This document shows positions 11,628-23,999 of a stretch of DNA of 64,000 nucleotides, one piece after another. This DNA comes from Gordionus sp. m RMFG-2023 (lineage: Eukaryota > Nematomorpha > Gordioida > Chordodea > Parachordodidae): the NCBI RefSeq assembly GCF_954871325.1, contig NC_088779.1, positions 25,468,869 through 25,532,868 on the forward strand, written 5' to 3'. The translations under genes were made by a program, and so were the position numbers. Below the pieces are notes generated by a model. That model worked only from the letters and a program-made list of their open reading frames with translations, was not told the origin of the DNA and did no database searches. The number at the start of each line of letters is the position of its first letter. Position 1 is the stretch's first letter.

Positions 11628-12019
11628 TTTATGTAAGATATTTCGAGTACCGTGTTATGTAATATACATTACATATTTACTAATTTTATAAAAATAATTT
11701 TCTTTTTAAAACTTTGAAATTTGAACTTGAAGTCCTACTTACGTTTAATTTATCAACTAAATTTATTTAATAACCACAGGTGTGCAACATAATTATGTAA
11801 GTCGTTTAATCTAAACTAAATTAATAATTAAATTTGACCGGAAGATTCATACAAAAACATTTGAAGGTATGAAGAAAAAATGATTTGTTCGACACTTTGT
11901 ATATAAATTTATAGAGATACAAAATAATAAAAAAATGAATAAATAAGAAAAAAATGAGTGAATAAGAAAAAAATTCGTTAGCCTTAATCTTTTATTAAAA
12001 CGATTATTAGATTATTTAT
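11628..12019. other. Unique MULE interior between satellite and right arm
   Basis: AT-rich DNA with no open frame or recognisable element. It contains a short direct repeat of gaataaataagaaaaaaatgagt near 11,930-11,975. Confidence 0.4.
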
Positions 12020-12262
12020 GACATAAATACCCAACGGTCTTTTTTAAGACCAATACCCAGCTATCTTTTTTAAGACCAATGCCCAACAGTCTTTTTTAAG
12101 ACCAACACCCAACAGTTTTTTTAAGACCAATGCCCAACAGTCTTTTTTAAGACCAACACCCAACAGTTTTTTTTAAGACCAATACCCAACAGTCTTTTTT
12201 AAGACCAACACCCAACAGTCTTTTTTAAGACCAATACCCAACGGCCCTTTTAAGGGCCTATA
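12020..12262. repeat. Right block of hairpin units in the MULE, about nine units
   Basis: Units with the core GGTCTTTTTTAAGACC or AGTCTTTTTTAAGACC are spaced by caatacccaac, ending with the perfect palindrome-like GGCCCTTTTAAGGGCC. This is the inverted, expanded counterpart of 5,912-6,020. Confidence 0.8.
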
Positions 12263-12294
12263 AATTTTAATTGAAGTAAACTAGTTTTACAATA

Positions 12295-14690
12295 TATGTC
12301 ATAACTCCAAAAATAATGATGGAAACTTAAGATTTTTTTCATTTTATGTTAATATAAGTTAGTTTACATCAAATGAGTCAAAAAAAATAAAATATTTTTA
12401 AAATCCCAAAAATCTAAAAAAAAATTAAAAAATTGACTAAACTGAGAATCCACATCATAACTCCAAAAATAATGATGGAAACTTAAAATTTTTTTCATTT
12501 TATGTTAATATAAGTTAGTTTACATCAAATGAGTCAAAAAAAATAAAATATTTTTAAAATCCCAAAAATCTAAAAAAAAATTAAAAAATTGACTAAACTG
12601 AGAATCCACATCATAACTCCAAAAATAATGATGGAAACTTAAAATTTTTTTCATTTTATGTTAATATAAGTTAGTTTACATCAAATGAGTCAAAAAAAAT
12701 AAAATATTTTTAAAATCCCAAAAATCTAAAAAAAAATTAAAAAATTGACTAAACTGAGAATCCACATCATAACTCCAAAAATAATGATGGAAACTTAAAA
12801 ATTTTTTCATTTTATGTTAATATAAGTTAGTTTACACCAAATGAGTCAAAAAAATAAAATATTTTTAAAATCCCAAAAATTTTAAAAAAAATTAAAAAAT
12901 TGACTAAACTGAGAATCCACATCATAACTCCAAAAATAATGATGGAAACTTAAAATTTTTTTCATTTTATGTTAATATAAGTTAGTTTACATCAAATGAG
13001 TCAAAAAAAATAAAATATTTTTAAAATCCCAAAAATCTAAAAAAAAATTAAAAAATTGACTAAACTGAGAATCCACATCATAACTCCAAAAATAATGATG
13101 GAAACTTAAAATTTTTTTCATTTTATGTTAATATAAGTTAGTTTACATCAAATGAGTCAAAAAAAATAAAATATTTTTAAAATCCCAAAAATCTAAAAAA
13201 AAATTAAAAAATTGACTAAACTGAGAATCCACATCATAACTCCAAAAATAATGATGGAAACTTAAAAATTTTTTCATTTTATGTTAATATAAGTTAGTTT
13301 ACACCAAATGAGTCAAAAAAATAAAATATTTTTAAAATCCCAAAAATCTAAAAAAAAATTAAAAAATTGACTAAACTGAGAATCCACATCATAACTCCAA
13401 AAATAATGATGGAAACTTAAAATTTTTTTCATTTTATGTTAATATAAGTTAGTTTACATCAAATGAGTCAAAAAAATAAAATATTTTTAAAATCCCAAAA
13501 ATCTAAAAAAAAATTAAAAAATTGACTAAACTGAGAATCCACATCATAACTCCAAAAATAATGATGGAAACTTAAAAATTTTTTCATTTTATGTTAATAT
13601 AAGTTAGTTTACACCAAATGAGTCAAAAAAATAAAATATTTTTAAAATCCCAAAAATTTTAAAAAAAATTAAAAAATTGACTAAACTGAGAATCCACATC
13701 ATAACTCCAAAAATAATGATGGAAACTTAAAATTTTTTTCATTTTATGTTAATATAAGTTAGTTTACATCAAATGAGTCAAAAAAAATAAAATATTTTTA
13801 AAATCCCAAAAATCTAAAAAAAAATTAAAAAATTGACTAAACTGAGAATCCACATCATAACTCCAAAAATAATGATGGAAACTTAAAAATTTTTTCATTT
13901 TATGTTAATATAAGTTAGTTTACACCAAATGAGTCAAAAAAATAAAATATTTTTAAAATCCCAAAAATTTTAAAAAAAATTAAAAAATTGACTAAACTGA
14001 GAATCCACATCATAACTCCAAAAATAATGATGGAAACTTAAAATTTTTTTCATTTTATGTTAATATAAGTTAGTTTACATCAAATGAGTCAAAAAAAATA
14101 AAATATTTTTAAAATCCCAAAAATCTAAAAAAAAATTAAAAAATTGACTAAACTGAGAATCCACATCATAACTCCAAAAATAATGATGGAAACTTAAAAA
14201 TTTTTTCATTTTATGTTAATATAAGTTAGTTTACACCAAATGAGTCAAAAAAATAAAATATTTTTAAAATCCCAAAAATTTTAAAAAAAATTAAAAAATT
14301 GACTAAACTGAGAATCCACATCATAACTCCAAAAATAATGATGGAAACTTAAAATTTTTTTCATTTTATGTTAATATAAGTTAGTTTACATCAAATGAGT
14401 CAAAAAAAATAAAATATTTTTAAAATCCCAAAAATCTAAAAAAAAATTAAAAAATTGACTAAACTGAGAATCCACATCATAACTCCAAAAATAATGATGG
14501 AAACTTAAAAATTTTTTCATTTTATGTTAATATAAGTTAGTTTACACCAAATGAGTCAAAAAAATAAAATATTTTTAAAATCCCAAAAATTTTAAAAAAA
14601 ATTAAAAAATTGACTAAACTGAGAATCCACATCATAACTCCAAAAATAATGATGGAAACTTAAAAATTTTTTCATTTTATGTTTATATAA
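12295..14690. repeat. Right MULE arm: about 16 tandem units of 155-156 bp
   Basis: The landmark aactccaaaaataatgatgg recurs about every 155 bases from roughly 12,303 to 14,636, in inverted orientation to the left arm. The same two unit variants alternate, so the two arms have exchanged or been copied from one another. Each unit carries the terminus-like ACTAAACTGAGAAT core. Confidence 0.85.
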
Positions 14691-15000
14691 GTCGGTACCA
14701 AATCAATTAATCCAGAGCGTAGAATTATGCTCCTATAATTCATATTATTTTTAATTAAAAACAAAAATTTTAATAAATTACGCCATCTAGCGGAATATTT
14801 ATTATGATATAAAAAATATATTATTGGTGTTATATTTTCTATATAATAGATCTGTTCTATACAAATTATAAATTTATGGACTACAATATCTTCTATATTC
14901 TAATTTATATATTTAAATAATTTTAATTTTGGATAGATTTGATTTTTACTTTAAAAACATTTTATATATATATTTAAAAATAATTGATAGGCAATAAAAC

Positions 15001-15088
15001 AAAAATAAATTTTACCTGTCAATTCTCAGTTTACCTGTCAATTCTCAGTTTACCTGTTAATTCTCAGTTTAGTTACACCGTTTTAAAA
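15001..15088. repeat. Right MULE terminus, terminal direct repeats and target duplication
   Basis: Three copies of ACCTGTCAATTCTCAGTTT or a close variant end in AGTTACACC/CG at 15,080. TTTTAAAA at 15,081-15,088 is the putative second copy of the target site. The SRPRB start codon follows 15 bases later. Confidence 0.6.
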
Positions 15089-15102
15089 CGTTGTTTGCAA
15101 AC

Positions 15103-15786
15103 ATGATTGATTATTTTCAAGAAAATTATTTAATTATATTATTAACCTTTGTTATAATTTTAATACCTATTTTATATGCAATTATCAAAAGATATTCCAT
15201 TAGAAGGCGATCTATAATGCTATTAGGTCTTAGTGGAGCAGGCAAGACATATTTTTTTACATTACTTTTGCATAATAAGCAGAAGATCACTTATACATCC
15301 ATTAAAGAAAATAAAGGAATTTATATCGCTAATAACAAACAAATACTGGATATTATAGATATACCTGGATTTGAAGCAATTACTTACCCCTTAATTGATA
15401 AATACAAATCGTCAGCTTTAGGTGTTATATTTTTTATTGATAGCTCACAATTTTCTAAAAATTATAGAGATGTTGCTAATTATTTGTACAATATTATTCA
15501 TGATAAAGTTATTTATACTAACCAAATCCCCTTTTTGATCATATGCCATAAACAAGATTCACCACTTGCTAAAAATTCAACAGCTATCAGAACAACTTTG
15601 GAAACTGAATTTGAAATACTAAAAAGGACAAATCAAGGAAATTTAAGCCATCCTAGAGCCTTGTTTTATAAACATACTGATATATTTTCATTCGATAAAA
15701 TTAAAAACAAAATTGAATTTGTAGAATTAAACAATGATCCTGTTTTAGATAATCTTAAAGCAATAAATTGGTTAAATAATTTATAA
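15103..15786 (+). CDS. SRPRB: Signal recognition particle receptor subunit beta (SRPRB-like)
   Basis: This 227-residue protein is in a single exon. Residues about 9-28 form the N-terminal membrane anchor, followed by a basic stretch. The GTPase domain has GLSGAGKT (G1, residues 42-49), DIPGFE (G3, corresponding to DLPGHE in animals) and CHKQD (G4, usually NKQD). Length and order match the family. SRP receptor beta is an ER-membrane GTPase that holds SRP receptor alpha during co-translational targeting. The start used is the ATG at 15,103; upstream codons in frame belong to the target duplication and transposon end. A polyadenylation-like AATAAA lies at about 15,844. The His in place of Asn in G4 is unusual but the family is variable. 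The 5' flank is a MULE terminus, so its promoter is either inside the transposon or displaced by 11 kb. Confidence 0.9.
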   Translation: MIDYFQENYLIILLTFVIILIPILYAIIKRYSIRRRSIMLLGLSGAGKTYFFTLLLHNKQKITYTSIKENKGIYIANNKQILDIIDIPGFEAITYPLIDKYKSSALGVIFFIDSSQFSKNYRDVANYLYNIIHDKVIYTNQIPFLIICHKQDSPLAKNSTAIRTTLETEFEILKRTNQGNLSHPRALFYKHTDIFSFDKIKNKIEFVELNNDPVLDNLKAINWLNNL

Positions 15787-16476
15787 TTTTATTTTAATTA
15801 TTATGTATATATGGATTTTATAATGATTGTTTCATATAATATATGAATAAATTATTTTTATATATATAGAATAAAACATTAAAAAATACATGTTTTATAA
15901 TGCTAACAATTAAGGCTTATATGTAATAGTTAAAATAACTTCAAAATTTGAATGATTTATCAGAGCCCTGAATGGCCATAAAATCGTATAAATTGAATTT
16001 TTTGAACTGGTTCAGGTTTATAAAAAAATATTTCCATGGGTCTTGCATTTGTTAAAATTTAACTGGCCCATATGTAAATTATATAAAATTAACCAGTTGA
16101 AAAATTAAAATTATAATATAAATCCTACATCTTTATTCTTTTCAATTTCCCTAAATAATTTGCAAAATAAATGAAAGATAAAATTTACAAAATTCATACA
16201 TTTAACTTAAGTAGATGTTTATATTATAATTTATATTCATAAAAGCTAATAATATTAAATGATATTTTGGAAACAAGCTTATTTTTAAAAAAAGGAATTT
16301 AAAGATGCTAAATAAACTTAACCTAATTATTACCCTCATAAAATGTTTAAAATATTTGATATATATAAAAACACAGGTTAATAAAAAAACTTGTAATTAT
16401 TTTATTAAGGCATCTTAAAATAAATATGTGATAAATCGAATACATCCATAAAATATAAATATTTTTACAAGTATTT
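15787..16476. other. Intergenic space between convergent SRPRB and GATAD1 genes
   Basis: AT-rich 3' flanks of both genes. I see poly(A)-signal-like AATAAA motifs for both directions and a weak gc-rich repeat trace near 15,960-16,075, but no gene. Confidence 0.5.
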
Positions 16477-19400
16477 TTATATCCCTAAAAATATTTCATT
16501 TTCAGAAGATTTTATAGTAGCATTATTATATGAATATTTAGAAACATTTTGTATAGTTGTATTAATGTAGCCAGCGCTAGTTAAATTATGTAAATCTAAT
16601 GTCTTATGACTAGAACTGGTAAAATAATTGGGAGGTAATCTACATACAAATTCCATGTAATTCATATTTCTTGGTGTGATTTCCTCGTAAGCTTTTTGTT
16701 TTTGATTAATATAAATATATATTATAATTTAAATTTTATTAGCATCTTAATTTTTTCTTAATAACTATTGATTGGTTAAAATCAGGGAAACCAAACCTGA
16801 ACCCTGTTTAAAAAATTTCAAACCAAACCCAGGAATTTTAACTGAGCCCGGGTTCAGTGAATTGTATTAAAAAGTGAAATATTAATAAATTTTAAACAAT
16901 CCATTTATTTTTAATTTTTAACTATTCTCAAAGATTATTAATTAGAGGAAAATGAAAGAGAACTAGTCTAAGTAAAAATTTTTATATTGGATATTGTTAA
17001 TTTAAAGAAATACGTCTAAATAAAATTTTTAAAATTGATACATGAATATGCTTTGTATTTTTAATTATATTTTGCCTATAAATAAAATAAAAAATTTATT
17101 TTTTATACCAAATCTATGTGTAGTTTTTCAATTATGATTTAAATATAGAATTTTTTTTATCAATTCAAAAATTGTTAAATTCGTGCTGAACCCAGAACCA
17201 AACCCACAATCAAAAATATTTCCCTGAACAGAACCCACCTATTTTTTTATCCTTAAACTCAATCCTGGCAAAAATTTTGCCAAGTTTACATCCCTGGTTA
17301 AAATATATAATTTTAATAATATGGAAAACAATGTAAATAGTACTAATATTGACTCTATAATTATGGATTTGGCCCAGGGTGCACCAGATTCTGATTTTTA
17401 GGGAAAGTATATTTTATAAAAATCAAATAGATTTATTTAAATAAATCTATTTAAGAATAACTATTTAATGATTATAATAATGAGCATCAGTTTTAGAGGT
17501 GGGCTTTGAGCTAGAGTCCTGCAAAATAAGATAAAAATATCCCAAGCCCGTTTACAGCCTGGTGACAAACAAATCACCCAATTTTTTTTAAAAAAAATTT
17601 TATAAAGAACTTAATCTCTTAACATTTATTTTATTTTCTATTATAATATCAAGTATTAATTTAAATATTCAGCCATAGCTTTGATAATTTAAATAGTGGT
17701 AATCTATTTTATTCTATTTATATTTGTTTCTAATATTTATAAGAAATATAGCATGTTGTATAAAACTAAATAACATCGCATGAAATTATATTTAATACGA
17801 ACTTAAATAATTTGAAAATATAATTGAGTTTTTAAAAAGGAACTATACTTAAATTTAAAAATATTTAATTGTATATTCTGCCCAAGGAACAAGAATTCCT
17901 TAGGTTCAAGTTTTTGCAATTTTATTCTATGAGCTAGAAAACTGAAGGTGATGTGCATGAAAAGTCCATTGGTAAAGCAAAGGCAAGAATATAAAATCAC
18001 TAAAGTTTTTATATTTGTTGATATTTTTAATCTCTGCTAGAGAATACATTGTATTTATATTGGCAGGGTATGAATGCCACATATGTAATAGAGCTACAAA
18101 ATTTCCAGACCTGGCCCAGTTGTAATTTTGTTTGCCAGGCCTGGCCTTTTGAAATACAAGGCATAGCCCAAAATTTATGTAGTTGAATACCAAAATAAAC
18201 AATTATTGGGGAGTGTTTAAAACAAAAACACTACACTTTATGGATTATCACTTCTATCAAATAACAGAATTTATCAATAATCCAGCCCACATATTTTTTT
18301 GCCTGGCTTATCAATTTTTTTCTTTTAGGACTTGCCAAGATAGATTTTCTCACATATTATCAGGCCTAGCCTTGTTTTTTTTAGTCAGGTACAGTCTGAG
18401 GCTTTTGAGTTATAGTGTAATCTCAAATGTAAGTGTTGGGATATGAAATTCATGGGGATTTGGAATCTCTCATTTTAAAATCATTCACCTAGACCGATTT
18501 TTAAATTTCAAAAAATTTAGAGTGCCCCTGCCAGAATTGTTCAAAAAGTAAGGGCTGGGAGGAGATTTTTCTAATTATTTTTGAAATAATGATTATAAAA
18601 TATTTTATAAACAAAAATGGTAGTATATGTAATCACATTTTTAATTTTAAAAATGAACCCTTCCCTATCTTAATATGTTATTAAAAAGGAATATCCAATA
18701 GAAATAGGGGAATATCATTATATCAGTTTTAACTAGCCACATATGTGTTTAAATAAAAATGAAAATATTACAAATTTTTATAATAAATTGAGTATGCATA
18801 AAAAATGGTTTTAAAACATTAATAAAAAAACCAAGTTAATATTTAATAAAGAATACTATCTTGCCAAATCAAACAATCCATTTATGGATTGAATCACTGA
18901 TAGATTTACAAAAACACAACATTTAAGATATGGGACATATTTTACATTCTAAATATTCTGTCTAGTTAACAATTTATTCCAAGGAAACACAAATAATAAC
19001 TATAAATAATATTACAATTTGGAAAGATATTAAAAATCTGCTAAGTTGTCAGATAAATCGAGCTCAATTATTTATGTATAATAGGCATTGGTGTTCTCTT
19101 ATGATGAAGAACCTATTTTTAATTCTAGACCTAATTGAACTAGAATCAAAAGATGTCGAGAAAATAGTTCATTTGGATCTTAAATCCACTGTGTTAACAA
19201 AAATGGATCTCTGTTAGTAATTGTGCCAATGTCATGACTGAAAAGAACTCTTGTGTAGCAAGCGCCTTTGCACCTGCATCCAACGATCATACTCTATCAT
19301 CATTTAAATCACCTTTTAGAATTGGTTGTGGCAAATGTAATGTTACAGTTAATCATTTTAAAGTCTTTTATTGACACATTATACAGTTTATATATTCAGT

Positions 19401-21076
19401 CTAGCAAAAATCAAAAGGTGTTGGATCAAATAGCATCTGAATTAGGCATGTTGCTGAAGATTGGAAGGGAACTTTATGTATGATGGGCATCTAGAAGTCT
19501 TCGAATGTTAAGGTAGATTGGAAACTATGAGTAAGATCTTGTATATACATTTCAAAAATTCAGCCATTTCTAGCACCAGTGTAAAATTTAACAGCCTGTC
19601 CACCAGGTTAGAAAGCAATAATTATCAGATCTTGCTTTGATGGATGATATTCTATTTAAATTATCCAATCTGTTTTTAACAGGCAAAAAGTTTACTTAAC
19701 ATTGAAAAATCAATAAAGCAAAAATATTCATATTCAAAAAACTATGCCTGGTAGGTTCTAAATCTCTTTTATAATTTTAAAATGAATGTTTATTTAATAT
19801 TTTGTCATCTAAGAATTTAGATATTCCACTTTTATCAAATAAACAAATTTATTTCTGACTGATCCTTGTGGATCTGCAATAAATAGTATATTGATGACAA
19901 TAATAAAAGTAATAAATGCCTCCCATGATTTGAAAGAATTTCAAAATTGAATTAACACAATTCCATATAGTATTGAGCACTGCTTTCACCATATGGATCA
20001 TTATAACGGATTTGATTACCAGTTTTATAATAAATTATATATTGATATATAATAATGAACCCCTTCTCAGGCAGTGGAATTTTTCTCCATATATTAAAAA
20101 GTGGCTGACAAGTCATAGTCTGCACACAATAATAAATCAAGAAAGAAGCAATTAATATTATTATAAATATTAAAATATTGTAGTTAAAAATATGGGCTCT
20201 ATTTTTTAAATAGCATTTCCCCAATGCAAATTTTAGGACTATACCATTGTGTATAGAGTATCTACATAGTGAATTCAGACAATTTTGATGTGAACTCTTT
20301 TGTTAGTTTTATCAATCATCTTTTATATTGATATAAATTATGAATACGTTTACATTAAGTTATTAGTTCTAAATATAAAGCTCTACCTAATTTAAATTTA
20401 TATGGATCAAATTTCTCATTATATGTCAATTCTTCAATCGGAATTAGCCAATGTATCAAAGCACTTTTGTTCATGTATGCATCTGTCATAAAGCCCTTTA
20501 TTTGAGCATAATAAGTTTTATTAGTCATTCCTAGCAAAGCAACAATATCTCCAATTTGATAGAATATTCCCTAATTTAAATATTAATAAAGTCTTTCAAA
20601 ATTATTAATACTTGGTTGTATAAAAAATTTGAGGTCTTAATATTATTTAAAACTGAAGAGGTTTTAATTGTCTATTTAAAAAATATTATATAAGAATAAA
20701 TTATGTATAATACTGAGTTTTGCTTGAAAAATATTGATCTTCGACCCTTTCCTTTATTTAATGCATTAGGGTATAAAACTCTCTGTTGCATATTTTTAAC
20801 TCTTTGACTTTTTCTAACATTTGTGCTATCTATCTTTTTTATTTATATATATTTATTTAAAATGCAAATACCAGATGATGTTTTTGCTATATCCTGAGCT
20901 AGATTATTTGACAGTTTATCAAGATATTGTAGGATATAACAAGAATTACAAATAATTCCATAATTTTTTATTTTTCTCCAGATAGCTGATTCATTAATTT
21001 GACATATACTGCATATAGGGCTATTTATAGGAATAACGTGAGCAGAAGTATGCGTTGATGGAGTCAAAGCCATCAT
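16477..21076 (-). CDS. GATAD1: GATA zinc-finger domain-containing protein 1 (GATAD1-like), 5 exons
   Basis: Exons: 21,076-20,872; 20,829-20,714; 20,671-20,612; 20,570-20,387; 16,691-16,477. All introns are GT-AG, phases agree and the sum is 780 nt (259 aa plus stop). The N-terminus has a GATA-type finger CSIC-x17-CNSC (C22, C25, C43, C46). Then come the basic motif KGKGRRSIFF (human KGKGRRHIF), YQIGDIVAL, YYAQIKGF and WLIP, and near the C-terminus YMEFVCRLPPNYF (human YLEFVCHAPSEYF). In other animals GATAD1 is a nuclear protein found with H3K4me3 promoters and SIN3/HDAC/KDM5 complexes, so a chromatin role is expected. The first three introns are only 41-42 bases. The fourth is 3.7 kb and filled with transposon remains. 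ATG-ATG begins the frame. The model was built by eye without transcripts. Confidence 0.85.
16783..17296. mobile_element. hAT-type miniature element with perfect 8-bp target duplication
   Basis: The element begins CAGGGAAACC and ends GTTTACATCCCTG, giving CAGGG inverted termini. It is flanked by GTTAAAAT on both sides (16,775-16,782 and 17,297-17,304). It is 514 bp with no coding capacity and GC-richer ends. It lies in the last intron of the GATAD1-like gene. Perfect target duplications show an intact insertion. Confidence 0.85.
17480..18560. repeat. Cluster of GC-rich dispersed repeat fragments in GATAD1 intron 4
   Basis: Several patches with ggcctggcc/gcccaaaatt motifs (17,490-17,580; 18,060-18,180; 18,280-18,430) resemble the hAT-like GC-rich family. 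A segment at 18,450-18,545 (gggatttggaatctc) is similar in inverse orientation to 36,085-36,300. No coding content is credible; the short frames here are chance. Confidence 0.4.
19100..19560 (+). pseudogene. Decayed hAT transposase fragment in GATAD1 intron 4
   Basis: Translated pieces resemble the middle of animal hAT transposases: a trace of the D-x-x-ANM region (NCANVMTEK), then LLELVVANVM, FIDTLYSLYIQSSK, and later WASRSLRML, corresponding to the TRW-x-x-R region. Several stops and shifts separate them, so it is a dead copy. Termini were not found. An alternative is chance similarity, but the order of three motifs supports the call. Confidence 0.4.
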
Positions 21077-21919
21077 TTCACATCACTGGGCTAACATTTC
21101 ACAACACTTTTAATTTGATATTCATTCACCATATGATAGAAATTATTTAATATGCCTATCAATTTTGGTTATGATTAGTTACTCTTTTTATACCTTTCAT
21201 TTATATATTAAAAGAGAATATAGTCCTATCTAAAGATTTTCAGTTGGCACTATAGAGGACAGAGGCCTGGTGGGTATGAGGGGGGTGTGAGGGGGGTATT
21301 GTCGCAACGCATAGGTATAATGATGTCGTTAGGATTTTTCTTGGGGTAGGCGGAGGGGGTAGTAATGGTTGGTTTATCCCTAAAAATTTTATTTAAGCTT
21401 TTTAAGGTTATCACAAGCTTTTAACTATATTGAATATTTAACACTTTCAAGTTGAACTTTATTTTAATAAGTCAGAAAATTTTTTCAAAATAATTCTATA
21501 TTTATTTTGAATATATTTATACAAAAAAATATGATTCTATGTGGCTGGGCACCTAAATATAAAAATTATATTCTTAACGCTATATTGAACACGTTATCTT
21601 CAAGTGTTAGAACTATTATAGTTCATTCCGTTTTGATTATTTAAGATAAAACCAAATATTAATTATTTTATGTAATATTTAAGAATTATCATTTACCTTT
21701 TTATCGATATCATTTTTTAAAATCGTATCACATATTTTTTCTAAAGGTATCACAACCATATGTTTATCAAATTTTCATTGCTTTATATAATTTATATTGG
21801 CCTTAATAACTCTGCGTTAAAGCAAAGCTTGAACATAACGCATTTACTATAAATGAGGTCTAAAAAGTTAGCATTATAGTAAATATTATGATTCCATGTG
21901 TAATCCGCTATTAATAGAA

Positions 21920-22155
21920 GATATAAAAACTAAAAGAAATATGTTTATAATTTGCCATAATCGGAACATAAAAATGAGGAAAAGTTAAAACGAAATACAA
22001 GCAAATGCCTATGTTAGACTGAAAATTAATAAAATATGAGTGAAATTATAATATAATTATTTTGTAATGTAAAATTAAATCATTTAGCCTTCTTAGTGCT
22101 TATAAAATGACACGCAAGTTGATGAGGTCAAACTAGCACGCAGGACTTTAAGAGT
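21920..22155 (+). repeat. Dispersed repeat, second copy (inverse of 1,450-1,680)
   Basis: It aligns by eye in reverse orientation to 1,450-1,680 over more than 200 bases, including ataaaaatgaggaaaagt and gcacgcaggacttt. It is probably part of a non-autonomous transposon. Its ends are not defined. Confidence 0.5.
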
Positions 22156-23999
22156 TAAAATATTTATTTTGAAATCTCAATAGTGATAGTAATCATCAAA
22201 ACTTACATTAAAGAACTTAACAGCCATCACCCACCTTTATAGTAATTAAATTATACTGTAGTTCTAGGGTATAGGCTCTTTTTTTACCCCATTCCTTTTT
22301 ACTAAGCCTATATAGGTTTAAGCAACTTTTTTCGAAATGTTACGCCTACAAGTACGTGCGCCTTGCCCACAAACGTGTGAAGGGCTCCTCATTTTTCTTC
22401 CCCTAATTAACTATCCAGTTTGATGGATTTTGAGGATAACCTAGCGTAGCTCTGTTGTACCCACAACCAGAGGGCGAAAACGCTCACGTATCACGTAAAT
22501 ATTTATTTTGCATTTTTTCACTTTTTTTATTTATAAAAATGATTTTTCCGAAAGTTTGCAATTATAGTAATTATTTTATAAAATTATTAACTTTATCTAT
22601 TTTTCTCTCAAAGGATTATTTATAGTAGTATATTGTATTTGGGGGATGGAAGATGAGGGAGGGGAATCTTCTATTAACTAAAATGATATTCACATCACAA
22701 GAACATGCACATTTCTCAGGGGGGCCGAGATTTATCTTTGCTTCCTTACGTTAACAGTAGCATAACTATGATATGGCAAGATGATGTCCAGACACAAAAG
22801 AAATAAATAGTCATTTTAAATGATAACAATTTTTTTTAGCTTTCCCAAATCTCGAGACTTACGTAATATTATCTTGGCTATATAAAAAATCATAATCTAC
22901 ATTTTTATAAATGGACGCAAATCAAGCTTTTTAACAATACTACATATAAAAGATCAATTTATCTATATATTCATCCTATTTGATGAGCTAAGCAGTTGTT
23001 AAGTGAAATTATATAAAGTAAATATTATACAAAAAAATAATTATAATAAACTATGAAAATATATATTATATAAAAATTGCAGCTAAAAACTACAAAATGT
23101 TAATCTATATTACATTTTTTTAGATGTAATTAGATACTAGTTATAGTTATATTTCCAAAGTAATCAATTACATTATAAATAAATTATAACAAAATCATTT
23201 TTTTTGTATTTAATATAATAAAATTTATCATATTTACGATTTACAAATTTTAATCAAAGATGTTTTAAGAAACTATACCGGAGAACAGAATACACTTACA
23301 CCAAAATAAAATATCAGAAAATAATATATATTTGCACTGATTATTTTTATAAAATTTCGGACTTAGTAAATTTATATTTGACTTTAACAATCAACTATTT
23401 TTAAAATTTCTGTCTAAAAGACGCGCTAGCTTCTCTTACAAAATATGCATCCCTAGGCTGAATAAATTTTCTACGCGAGTACTTGGTCAAAATTATACCT
23501 AATAATAATTAAATCTTTTTACAAATTAGTTTAGATAATGACCCAGATTTATTTAATAAATTCAACAAAAGTTGGCATGTTGATATCGTAATGTTATAAC
23601 TTATAATGATCCTTATCTAAAAGGATCTTGCTGGTTTAGTGTGTTGCTACTAAGTTTAATATGACAAAAAAATCTTAACTGCCTGAAAAGGAAATCAAAG
23701 TCATTATAATTTAAATTTAATTCATTATTATGGATAATATTTAACTAAACAAATGTTTTGTAACATATAATATTAAATTTAATACATTTATTTCATCCGA
23801 ATAATCTTAGAGATATATTCCCATAGATTTTGTTGTTGGTTTAGAAACTGAAATATGCAATTTTTTGAAACGCATAGGATTTACTTAATATTAAAATTGT
23901 TTGTACTAAATATAATATTTCTTTTATGTTTTATACCTCTCCTCCTGCCTTGATGAAAATTGAAAAACATCTGGGCTTTTAATAAAGGGGTAAAAAAAT

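Larger units (their letters stand above)
3744..15080. mobile_element. Complete Mutator-like DNA transposon (MULE), 11.3 kb
   Basis: Both ends carry the inverted sequence GGTGTAACTAAACTGAGAATT, followed inward by two (left) or three (right) direct copies of a roughly 20-bp block ending in AACAGGTA/GACAGGTA. Long inverted arms follow: unique subterminal sequence (3,796-4,115 matches 14,690-15,010 in reverse), then arrays of 155-156 bp units, then a block of hairpin units. The centre has one long gene on the - strand (6,317-9,898) and a 131-bp satellite. The arms differ in length because the right array has more units (about 16 against about 12). The transposase frame is uninterrupted and the flanks show a 7/8 target duplication, so the insertion is probably fairly recent. 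Classification as MULE rests on the transposase domain and the long terminal inverted repeats. Confidence 0.8.

Noticed and set aside
22430-22495. Possible tRNA near the GC-rich patch
   Set aside because: No cloverleaf with acceptor pairing and TTC-type loop could be drawn.
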